In this document: one piece after another, positions 18,527-26,918 of the stretch | Position numbering within the stretch: the stretch's first letter is position 1 | Layout of the letters: each line of letters begins with the position of its first letter | Position numbers and translations under genes: made by a program | DNA from: Mucilaginibacter sp. Bleaf8 | Lineage (GTDB): Bacteria; Bacteroidota; Bacteroidia; Sphingobacteriales; Sphingobacteriaceae | Direction of reading: 5' to 3' | Assembly (NCBI RefSeq): GCF_018390515.1 | Contig: NZ_JAHBBK010000002.1 | Location: forward strand, 62,001-126,000 | DNA length: 64,000 nt | The notes under the pieces: generated by a model | The model's database searches: none | What the model was told of the DNA's origin: nothing | What the model saw: only the letters and a program-made list of their open reading frames with translations

Positions 18527-20036
18527 CTCCTGTCATGGCCTTAGGTATTTCCACACCTAATAAGTTTAATACCGTAGGGGCAATGTCGCCCAATTTGCCA
18601 TCTTTCACGGCAGTAACATCTTTGTCAATCACAATACAAGGTACCAGGTTAGTACTGTGCGCCGTGTTTGGTGAGCCATCTTCGTTCACCATGTAGTCGG
18701 CATTACCGTGGTCGGCAATGATGATGAAAGAGTAACCATTTTGTATGCCGGTTTCAACCAATGTTTTTACACAGGCATCTACTGTTTCGGCAGCTTTTAC
18801 AACAGCTTCAAATACGCCGGTGTGGCCTACCATATCGGTATTGGCAAAGTTAAGGCAGATAAAATCGGCCCAGCGGCTTTGCAGTTCAGGTAAAATGGCA
18901 TCGCGTATACCCTCGGCGCTCATTTCGGGCTGTAAATCGTAAGTAGCTACTTTAGGTGAAGGAATCATGATCCGTTTTTCGTTCACAAATTCCTTTTCAC
19001 GCCCACCCGAAAAGAAGAAGGTAACGTGCGGATACTTTTCTGTTTCGGCAATACGTATTTGAGTCTTGCCGGCATCCTGCAAAATTTCACCTATAGTTTG
19101 TGTAAGATCTTCTTTATTGAAAATAACCTGTACATTTTTAAACGTCTCATCATAAGGCGTCATGGTAATATAGCGCAGGTTAAGCGGGTGCATGTTTTGC
19201 TCCGGGAAAGCTTTTTGGGTTAGAGCTACAGTAATTTCGCGGCCACGATCGGTACGGAAATTAAAGCAGATCACCACATCACCATCTTTAATGGTGGCTA
19301 TAGGCTGGCCGTTTACATCGGTACGGATAATCGGCTGAACAAACTCATCGGTAACACCTTCGGCATATGATTCTTTAATAGCTTCGATCATGTTCATGGC
19401 CGGACGGCCTTCGCCGTTTACCATCAGGTCATAAGCCAGTTTTACACGCTCCCAGCGGTTGTCGCGGTCCATGGCGTAATAGCGGCCAATAGCCGATACC
19501 AGTTTAACCGGAAGCTGGCTAATGTATAACTCCAGATCGGTAATGTAAACGATGCCCGAGTTAGGGTCGGTATCACGTCCATCCAAAAAGGCGTGAATGA
19601 AAACATTTTCCAGGCCGTGCTCTGTCGCAGCATCGCACAAGCCTTTCAGGTGATTTATGTGTGAGTGTACGCCACCATCAGATACCAGGCCAATGAAGTG
19701 TACATTCTTATTGTTAGCTTTTGCATATTCAAAAGCATCTTTAATTACAGGGTTGTTAGGTAGTTCGTGGTCGTCAACCGCTTTATGGATGCGGCCCAGC
19801 TCCTGGTACACGATGCGGCCTGCACCCAGGTTCATGTGACCTACTTCTGAGTTACCCATTTGTCCTTCAGGCAAACCCACGGCAGTACCGGAGGCAACCA
19901 GCTTGGAGTTTGGATATTTCTCCAGCAGCGAATCAAAAAATGGCGTATTGGCCGAGTAGATGGCGTTCGAACTGTCCTGACGACCGTATCCCCAGCCGTC
20001 CAGTATCAATAAGGCGAGTTTCTTTTGTTGTTCCAC
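18513..20036 (-). CDS. gpmI: 2,3-bisphosphoglycerate-independent phosphoglycerate mutase
   Basis: A 507-residue two-metal enzyme that interconverts 3- and 2-phosphoglycerate in glycolysis. Metal and catalytic residues are visible: Asp13 (LILDGWG), the phosphoserine Ser63 in GNSEVGHMNLGAGR, HAFLDGRDTDP, RYYAMDRDNRW, and the C-terminal FANTDMVGHTG and IIADHGNAD. Length is standard. CAAATATA at 20041-20048 reads TATATTTG on the coding strand and lies only 4 nt before the ATG, so the message may be leaderless. A lipoprotein gene overlaps its 3' end. Confidence 0.97.
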   Translation of the reverse strand: MEQQKKLALLILDGWGYGRQDSSNAIYSANTPFFDSLLEKYPNSKLVASGTAVGLPEGQMGNSEVGHMNLGAGRIVYQELGRIHKAVDDHELPNNPVIKDAFEYAKANNKNVHFIGLVSDGGVHSHINHLKGLCDAATEHGLENVFIHAFLDGRDTDPNSGIVYITDLELYISQLPVKLVSAIGRYYAMDRDNRWERVKLAYDLMVNGEGRPAMNMIEAIKESYAEGVTDEFVQPIIRTDVNGQPIATIKDGDVVICFNFRTDRGREITVALTQKAFPEQNMHPLNLRYITMTPYDETFKNVQVIFNKEDLTQTIGEILQDAGKTQIRIAETEKYPHVTFFFSGGREKEFVNEKRIMIPSPKVATYDLQPEMSAEGIRDAILPELQSRWADFICLNFANTDMVGHTGVFEAVVKAAETVDACVKTLVETGIQNGYSFIIIADHGNADYMVNEDGSPNTAHSTNLVPCIVIDKDVTAVKDGKLGDIAPTVLNLLGVEIPKAMTGDVLV

Positions 20037-20040
20037 AGTG

Positions 20041-20048
20041 CAAATATA
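20041..20048 (-). promoter_or_regulatory. -7-like element of gpmI (TATATTTG)
   Basis: A perfect TAnnTTTG on the minus strand ending 4 nt before the gpmI ATG. No TTG was found at the usual upstream spacing, so support is partial. Confidence 0.4.
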
Positions 20049-20236
20049 TATTTTATTATTATGTTCATTAGTTCTTTATGAGTTCACCGTGCATTGATGA
20101 TAGGTTATAATAATAAAGTTCCCTTCTTCTGAAACAGGAAGTCATGATGCAGGCTTACCTTATGAACGTTAACCATGAACTATACACGTAACGTATATGT
20201 TATTTTATCAAAAACTAAATAATCGCCAATTGTTTT

Positions 20237-20244
20237 TACTTTTG
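20237..20244 (+). promoter_or_regulatory. -7-like element of nadC (TACTTTTG)
   Basis: A perfect TAnnTTTG, 11 nt before the nadC ATG. No clear -33 element is present. Confidence 0.4.
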
Positions 20245-20255
20245 AACCTCGAAAA

Positions 20256-21113
20256 ATGAATACATTGGATACAGAACTTGTACATCAGTTTATAAAAGAC
20301 ACTTTGGCCGAGGATGTAGGGGATGGCGATCATACTTCGCTGGCCACTATACCACAAGGCACTAACGGCAAAGCACGCCTGCTGATAAAAGATAACGGCA
20401 TACTGGCCGGAGTGAAACTGGCTATCGAAATATTTAAAGTTATAGACGCTAACCTGAAGCTGAACATCTTTTTACAGGATGGTGCCAACGTAAAAAATGG
20501 CGATGTAGCTTTTGAAGTGGAAGGCAGCGTACACAGCATTTTGAAGGCCGAGCGGCTGGTGCTCAATTGCATGCAGCGTATGTCGGGCATTGCTACCCGC
20601 ACTCATGATATTGTTGAATCATTAAAAGGCACCAACACCCGCGTATTAGATACCCGCAAAACTACGCCCGGCTTCCGCTATTTTGAAAAATGGGCGGTTG
20701 AGATTGGCGGCGGCGTTAACCACCGTTTTGGCTTATATGACATGATCCTGATTAAGGATAACCATGTAGATTATTCGGGCGGTATCAAAAATGCGATCCA
20801 GAATACGCAACAATATCAGCAAGCGAACGGCAAACAGCTGGCGGTTGAGATTGAGGTAAGAAACTTTGACGAGCTGGAAGAGGCATTGCAAACCGGTGGT
20901 ATTGATCGTATTATGCTTGATAATTTCAGTGTGGCCGACTTGAAAAAAGCGGTTGAGCTGATTGGCGGGCGTTATGCCACCGAGGCATCGGGCGGTATTA
21001 CCGCTGATACCATTCGCAGCTATGCCGAAACCGGAGTTGACTATATATCTGTAGGCGCATTAACACATTCGGTAAAAAGTTTGGATTTAAGCTTAAAAGC
21101 GTTTAAACAGTAA
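20256..21113 (+). CDS. nadC: Nicotinate-nucleotide pyrophosphorylase (carboxylating)
   Basis: A 285-residue quinolinate phosphoribosyltransferase. It converts quinolinate and PRPP to nicotinate mononucleotide in NAD synthesis. Motifs: AEDVGDGDHTS at the start, RTHD, DTRKTTPGFR with the phosphoribosyl-binding Arg/Lys, GGGVNHRFGLYDMILIKDNH, EIEV, and EASGGI near the C terminus. Length is normal. plsY follows 41 nt later on the same strand, so they may be co-transcribed. nadA and nadB are not in the window. Confidence 0.96.
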   Translation: MNTLDTELVHQFIKDTLAEDVGDGDHTSLATIPQGTNGKARLLIKDNGILAGVKLAIEIFKVIDANLKLNIFLQDGANVKNGDVAFEVEGSVHSILKAERLVLNCMQRMSGIATRTHDIVESLKGTNTRVLDTRKTTPGFRYFEKWAVEIGGGVNHRFGLYDMILIKDNHVDYSGGIKNAIQNTQQYQQANGKQLAVEIEVRNFDELEEALQTGGIDRIMLDNFSVADLKKAVELIGGRYATEASGGITADTIRSYAETGVDYISVGALTHSVKSLDLSLKAFKQ

Positions 21114-21154
21114 AACAAACAATTACCATATCCATTTAGTATTATTGTGCTGAA

Positions 21155-21805
21155 ATGATTTCAATCTATTCTGTCCTGGTTCTGATACTTGCTTACTTAT
21201 TCGGCTCTATTCCAACTGCGGTTTGGATTGGACAGGCCTTTTATGGAATAGATGTTCGCGAATATGGCAGCGGCAATGCCGGTGCAACCAACACCTTCAG
21301 GGTGCTCGGAAAAAAAGCCGGTATACCGGTAATGCTTATTGATATTTTAAAAGGGTGGACGGCCACTAACCTGGCTTATCTTATCGGGGTATCTACCACA
21401 GGCAACCACCACTCTGCGGCCTTTGTGAATTACGAACTGGCACTGGGGGTTACCGCTGTAATGGGCCATCTGTTCCCGGTTTTTGCTGGTTTTAGAGGAG
21501 GTAAGGGAATTGCCAGCTTGTTTGGAATGGTTTTAGCTATCAACTTGCAGGCAGCATTGCTTTGTGTGGGGGTATTTATTGTTGTTTTGCTGATAACCAG
21601 ATATGTGTCGCTAAGTTCCATCGTCGCCGGTTTTATGTATCCCATCGGCGTAACGTTTATATTTCCGGTTTATATCAAATCGGTAATTATTTACGGAATG
21701 TGCATTTGCGTGCTTATTTTGGTAACTCACCAGAAAAACATTGAGCGGTTGCTGAAAGGCACAGAATCAAAAGTGAATTTGTTTAAAAGCAAGGCTGCTG
21801 CTTAA
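21155..21805 (+). CDS. plsY: Acyl-phosphate:glycerol-3-phosphate acyltransferase
   Basis: A 216-residue inner-membrane protein of five or more helices that makes lysophosphatidate from acyl-phosphate. The three PlsY motifs are visible: GSIPTAVW, GSGNAGATNTFRVLG, and GHLFPVFAGFRGGKGIAS. The C terminus (HQKNIERLLKGTE) is the usual cytosolic tail. It lies between nadC and a metalloprotease lipoprotein with short gaps, suggesting one transcript ended by the hairpin at 22638. Confidence 0.96.
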   Translation: MISIYSVLVLILAYLFGSIPTAVWIGQAFYGIDVREYGSGNAGATNTFRVLGKKAGIPVMLIDILKGWTATNLAYLIGVSTTGNHHSAAFVNYELALGVTAVMGHLFPVFAGFRGGKGIASLFGMVLAINLQAALLCVGVFIVVLLITRYVSLSSIVAGFMYPIGVTFIFPVYIKSVIIYGMCICVLILVTHQKNIERLLKGTESKVNLFKSKAAA

Positions 21806-21827
21806 CGAAATACATTTAACACCTATT

Positions 21828-22628
21828 ATGAAAGCATCAAAACTACTATTAGCAATTTTAGCCGCCGTTGTATTTTTTTCCTGCTCAACTGTACCTTTAA
21901 CTGGTCGTAAACAGTTTCTGGCCGTTAGCGATGATCAGGTAAATCAATCAGCAGCGCAAAGTTACAGGCAACTCTTAACCGATCCTAAAACTACTGTTAT
22001 CAGTAGCAGTGCGGATGCGCAACGTGTAAAGCGTGTGGGCAATCAACTGGCCGCTGCAATTCAGCGTTACCTAAAGCAAAATGGTTATGGCGACCAGTAT
22101 AATTTTCAGTGGGAATTTAACCTGATTCAAAGTAAAGAGGTAAACGCGTGGTGTATGCCCGGTGGCAAAGTAGCCGTTTACAGCGGTATATTGCCTATCA
22201 CAAAAGACGATGCAGGTTTAGCTACCGTAATGGGCCACGAAATTGGCCACGCTATTGCCCGTCACTCTGCCGAGCGTATCTCGCAGGAGTACGTGGCCCA
22301 GGGCTTGGGTACGGCTGTTGGTGTGGCTTCTAACAACACCGCATCACCACTGGTTAAATTAACCAGCCAGCTTTACGGTACCGGCAGCCAGTTAGCGCTA
22401 TTACACTATGGCCGTAGCCAGGAATCAGAAGCCGACCGTTTGGGCTTAACTTTTATGGCAATGGCGGGTTATGATCCGCATGCCGCTGTATCTTTTTGGC
22501 AACGTATGGCTGCCCAAAGCAACGGACAATCACAGCCCGAGTTTCTGAGCACGCACCCTTCCGATCAGCGCCGTATAGCGGATATACAGGCAAGGCTGCC
22601 GGAAGCCATGAAATATTATAAAAAATAA
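21828..22628 (+). CDS. M48 family metallopeptidase lipoprotein
   Basis: A 266-residue lipoprotein (lipobox ending at Cys19, VVFFSCS) with an M48 zinc protease domain. The zinc motif is HEIGH at 137-141, followed by ARHSAERISQ. The third zinc ligand is probably in QESEADRLGLTFMAMAGYDP. Similar proteins (LoiP/BepA type) cleave misfolded envelope proteins at the outer membrane. It is the last gene of a nadC-plsY-protease run, 22 nt after plsY, followed by a strong terminator. Confidence 0.92.
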   Translation: MKASKLLLAILAAVVFFSCSTVPLTGRKQFLAVSDDQVNQSAAQSYRQLLTDPKTTVISSSADAQRVKRVGNQLAAAIQRYLKQNGYGDQYNFQWEFNLIQSKEVNAWCMPGGKVAVYSGILPITKDDAGLATVMGHEIGHAIARHSAERISQEYVAQGLGTAVGVASNNTASPLVKLTSQLYGTGSQLALLHYGRSQESEADRLGLTFMAMAGYDPHAAVSFWQRMAAQSNGQSQPEFLSTHPSDQRRIADIQARLPEAMKYYKK

Positions 22629-22637
22629 CTTACTTTA

Positions 22638-22667
22638 TCCCGCCCGTAAAACCGGCGGGATTTTTTT
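22638..22667 (+). terminator. Terminator of the M48 gene abutting the next start codon
   Basis: A stem TCCCGCC / GGCGGGA (22638-22644 with 22654-22660), a 9-nt loop and seven T residues (22661-22667). The last T is followed directly by the ATG of the DUF2071 gene, so the hairpin occupies its ribosome binding region. Confidence 0.85.
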
Positions 22668-23393
22668 ATGTCAAAAGTTAAATTCCTACAAGCCAAGTGG
22701 CATGATCTGATCATGCTGAACTATGAGGTTGATCCTGATATACTGAAACCTTATTTGCCGGCAGCAACCGAGCTGGATTTATGGCAGGGCAAGGCATTGG
22801 TAAGCATGGTTGGGTTTATGTTTTTGGATACCCGAGTTTTGGGTGTGCGCTGGCCCTGGCACATTAATTTTGAGGAGGTAAACCTGCGCTTTTATGTAAA
22901 GCACTTTGACGGCAAGGAGTGGAAACGGGGCGCCGTATTTATCAGCGAAATTGCACCTAAGGCCATCATCCCTATTATTGCTAATAACCTATATAATGAG
23001 CATTACAAGGCCATGCCTATGCGGGATTCGGTAACATTGTTAGATAGCGGCCATGCTGCGTATTTGTATGAGTGGAAACTGAATGGCCGTTGGAATAAAC
23101 TGGGGGCTACCATCAGCAATGAATTTGTACCGATTGACCCGACCAGTCCGGAAGAATTCATTTTTGAGCATTACTGGGGCTATAACCAAATTAATAAGAA
23201 TACCACACTGGAATATGCGGTAGAGCATATACCCTGGCAGGTGTCGCCAGTTAGCAGTTCCATATTTGATGCGGATGTTGCGGCCTTGTATGGTAAAGAG
23301 TTTGAACCGTTTCTAAAGCAACCTTATTCTGCGTTCTTTGCTAAAGGATCGGATGTGGTGGTAAGAGTGGCGCAAAAGATCAGGATCAAGTAA
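22668..23393 (+). CDS. DUF2071 (YqjF-like) protein
   Basis: A 241-residue cytosolic protein of the DUF2071 family, function unknown. The N-terminal pattern (FLQAKWHDLIMLNYEVDPDILKPYLP split over residues 5-30, then VSMVGFMFLDTRVLG) is typical, as is the EVNLRFYVKH strand. The start at 22668 is supported because conserved residues begin within five codons and an in-frame stop lies 21 nt upstream. The ATG directly follows a terminator U tract, which is odd. The 3' end overlaps the converging pabB by 8 bp. Confidence 0.85.
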   Translation: MSKVKFLQAKWHDLIMLNYEVDPDILKPYLPAATELDLWQGKALVSMVGFMFLDTRVLGVRWPWHINFEEVNLRFYVKHFDGKEWKRGAVFISEIAPKAIIPIIANNLYNEHYKAMPMRDSVTLLDSGHAAYLYEWKLNGRWNKLGATISNEFVPIDPTSPEEFIFEHYWGYNQINKNTTLEYAVEHIPWQVSPVSSSIFDADVAALYGKEFEPFLKQPYSAFFAKGSDVVVRVAQKIRIK

Positions 23394-24657
23394 TCTGAGC
23401 ACCTAATACCTGCAATATGGCCTGTGCTTTCAACAGGCATTCATCATACTCCTGCCCAGCAACAGCATTGTAGGTTATGGCACTGCCAACCTGGAAGGAG
23501 AGGTAGCGGTTGGCTGCGTTATAAAACAAGCTGCGTATCACTACATTAAAATCAAAATCGTCATCCGGACTCAAATAGCCAACAGCGCCTGAGTATACGC
23601 CGCGGCGTGAGCGCTCGTATTGTTCCATTAGTTGCATGGCTTTTAGCTTAGGTGCGCCCGTCATGCTACCCATCGGGAAAGTGTTTTTAATAGCCTCAAT
23701 GGCTGTAATGCTGTCATCCAGCTCACAGGTTATTGTGGATATCATTTGATGCACCTGCTTAAAGCTATAGATGCCAAATAGCTCTTCGGTTTGCACTGTA
23801 CCGCGTTTGGCCGATTTAGTCAGGTCATTACGCACCAAATCCACCACCATTACGTTTTCCTGCTGCTCTTTTATGTTTTGTCGCAACCGTTGCTTGATGG
23901 TTTCGTCTTCCTGAGCTGTTTGTCCGCGCCGGGCAGTTCCTTTAATAGGTTGTGATAAAAGCTGGTTCCCACGCTTAGCTAAAAAGCGCTCGGGCGAGGC
24001 GCATAAAATGTATTGCCGGTAGTGCTTAAAAAAGCATGCGAATGGGTTAGGAGATGCTTGGTTAAGCAATAGGAATAGTTGCAATGGGCTGATATCTGCA
24101 TCATCTGCAAAAAACTCCTGGCAAAAATTGGTTACATAAATATCGCCCCGCGCAATATGTTGCTTAATATTTTCAAAAGTGGTTAGGTACTCGTTATGGT
24201 TGAAACGGGCCTGCAATTGAATGTTTATGTTGAATTGCGGCTGGCCTATCACTTGTTGCTCAATAATTGCAACAATAGCTTCCGGCTCATCGGTAATAAC
24301 TTCAACCTGGGTGCCGCGAATGATAAGCAAATGCAGCGGCGCAAAAAAGTAAAGGTCAGGAAATTGCAGGTGATCGGGATTAGTGGAGCTAAGGTCTTCA
24401 ACTTCGTTCTTTAAATCGTAGCCAAAAAATCCAGTTATCCAACCTGTATGCTTTTGCCTGAATTGTTGCAGTGCGTCAAATGCTTGTCCCGCCGGGGCGG
24501 TAACTTCTTCACACGCGCCTACGGCAATCAGTGTATCAAATTTGCTGTGTTTGTTTTTGAAGTTATTGGAATCCAGGTAGCAGGCCACCTCAAAGGTGTT
24601 GGCCCACTGTAGTGCTCTTTGTTTAAATAACCCAATATCCAGAACTTCAAAAACCAT
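23386..24657 (-). CDS. pabB: Aminodeoxychorismate synthase component I (PabB-type chorismate-binding enzyme)
   Basis: A 423-residue chorismate-binding enzyme. The C-terminal half has the signature elements PIKGTARRG, NVMVVDLVRNDL, and FPMGSMTGAPKLKAMQ. The lysine of PIKGT is the residue typical of PabB, where it forms a covalent intermediate, as opposed to the alanine of TrpE (PIAGT). This favours p-aminobenzoate for folate over anthranilate. The N-terminal half is short. TAATTTTG on the minus strand (24670 to 24663) lies 5 nt before the ATG. No pabA is adjacent; the class IV aminotransferase at 35363 could supply the lyase step. Confidence 0.9.
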   Translation of the reverse strand: MVFEVLDIGLFKQRALQWANTFEVACYLDSNNFKNKHSKFDTLIAVGACEEVTAPAGQAFDALQQFRQKHTGWITGFFGYDLKNEVEDLSSTNPDHLQFPDLYFFAPLHLLIIRGTQVEVITDEPEAIVAIIEQQVIGQPQFNINIQLQARFNHNEYLTTFENIKQHIARGDIYVTNFCQEFFADDADISPLQLFLLLNQASPNPFACFFKHYRQYILCASPERFLAKRGNQLLSQPIKGTARRGQTAQEDETIKQRLRQNIKEQQENVMVVDLVRNDLTKSAKRGTVQTEELFGIYSFKQVHQMISTITCELDDSITAIEAIKNTFPMGSMTGAPKLKAMQLMEQYERSRRGVYSGAVGYLSPDDDFDFNVVIRSLFYNAANRYLSFQVGSAITYNAVAGQEYDECLLKAQAILQVLGAQIT

Positions 24658-24662
24658 GGAGA

Positions 24663-24670
24663 CAAAATTA
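24663..24670 (-). promoter_or_regulatory. -7-like element of pabB (TAATTTTG)
   Basis: A perfect TAnnTTTG on the minus strand, 5 nt before the pabB start codon. No TTG at the expected -33 position was seen. Confidence 0.4.
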
Positions 24671-24683
24671 CCTCTTTACCACA

Positions 24684-24708
24684 AAAGGCCGGATACTTTC
24701 CGGCCTTT
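24684..24708 (-). terminator. Hairpin downstream of purA (weak terminator)
   Basis: A perfect 10-bp stem AAAGGCCGGA / TCCGGCCTTT with loop TACTT, 105 nt after the purA stop and immediately upstream of pabB. The U tract on the minus strand is short, so termination may be partial. Confidence 0.6.
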
Positions 24709-24739
24709 CTTATTTTATAAAAGTGTCACTGCTAGGCGT

Positions 24740-24793
24740 GATAACGATCTGGCAATCTCGTCGCTATACCAGTAATGGGATTGCCACGTTATC
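24740..24793. repeat. Intergenic imperfect palindrome downstream of purA
   Basis: Two nested arm pairs: GATAACG (24740-24746) with CGTTATC (24787-24793), and GGCAATC (24751-24757) with GATTGCC (24779-24785), bulged by ATCT opposite A. The flank reads GTGCGCAATGACG. The style matches interspersed palindromic repeats (GGCAATCTCGTC... / ...CGCAATGACG) known in several genera. It may form part of the purA transcript end. Confidence 0.6.
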
Positions 24794-24813
24794 GTGCGCA
24801 ATGACGAAATGAT

Positions 24814-26200
<1,387 letters not shown>

Positions 26201-26315
26201 CCTATTTGTTATAATTAAGTGATATCCAACTTTTACAAAGCTGCAAAAGTAAGATTATAATAGTATCTGTCAATAAAATATTATGCACAGAATATCTGGC
26301 CGTTAAAACCGCGGC

Positions 26316-26786
26316 TTAAGATATCTTTCTGTCGCAATGCCCTTCTTTCAATTTGCTGCAGTTGCCGTACAAATTCAAAGAGTGGTGTTTGATGTCAAAT
26401 TTTAACAATTCGCCCATCATGCTTTGTATCTGCTGAATTCGTGGGTCGCAAAACTCCACCACTTTACCGCAGTCAATGCAAATAATATGATCGTGCTGTT
26501 TGTAACCGTATGATTTTTCGAACTGGGCCATGTTTTTGCCGAACTGGTGCTTGGTCACCAAATCGCACGATACCAGCAGTTCGAGCGTGTTGTAAACCGT
26601 GGCCCGGCTTACACGGTACTTCTTATTTTTCATGTGGATATACAATGATTCCACATCGAAGTGATCGCTGCGCGAGTAAATTTCCTCGAGAATCGCAAAG
26701 CGCTCAGGTGTTTTTCTTAAACTTTTATTTTCGAGATACGCCTCGAAAATCTTTTTAACCATATCAATGGTTTCCTGTTGAGGCAT
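26316..26786 (-). CDS. Fur family transcriptional regulator
   Basis: A 156-residue metal-responsive repressor. The winged-helix domain (about 1-85) contains the recognition helix [12 protein letters not shown]. The dimerisation domain has metal ligands in [19 protein letters not shown] and a C-terminal Cys-x9-Cys pair ([10 protein letters not shown]), which probably bind structural zinc. It could sense iron, peroxide or zinc; the sequence alone does not decide. TAACTTTG on the minus strand (26813 to 26806) lies 19 nt upstream. It sits downstream of rel/spoT, separated by an inverted repeat, and stands alone. Confidence 0.92.
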   Translation of the reverse strand: MPQQETIDMVKKIFEAYLENKSLRKTPERFAILEEIYSRSDHFDVESLYIHMKNKKYRVSRATVYNTLELLVSCDLVTKHQFGKNMAQFEKSYGYKQHDHIICIDCGKVVEFCDPRIQQIQSMMGELLKFDIKHHSLNLYGNCSKLKEGHCDRKIS

Positions 26787-26805
26787 AGTATAATACTTAA
26801 AGCAT

Positions 26806-26813
26806 CAAAGTTA
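26806..26813 (-). promoter_or_regulatory. -7-like element of the fur-family gene (TAACTTTG)
   Basis: A perfect TAnnTTTG on the minus strand, 19 nt before the ATG. The nearest upstream TTG (26838-26840) is 24 nt away, slightly long. Confidence 0.45.
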
Positions 26814-26839
26814 AGAATTTATAGTGGAATAGAGAAGCA

Positions 26840-26912
26840 AGAGCAAAGAGCCAGGAACCAAGATGATGCTAAAATGATATACCTTAGCTCTTGGTTCTTA
26901 GCTCTCAGCTCT
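26840..26912. repeat. Inverted repeat after rel/spoT
   Basis: Arms of 24 nt at 26840-26863 and 26889-26912 pair at 20 of 24 positions around a 25-nt loop; each arm is built of AGAGC- and AACCAAGA-like words. It begins about 7 nt after the rel/spoT stop on the minus strand. There is no U tract, so it looks more like an interspersed repeat than a standard terminator, though it could protect the 3' end. Confidence 0.65.
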
Positions 26913-26918
26913 GACTTT

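Noticed and set aside
24740..24793. Purine riboswitch near purA
   Set aside because: The palindrome is downstream of purA, on the wrong side for a leader switch, and lacks the three-helix junction pattern.
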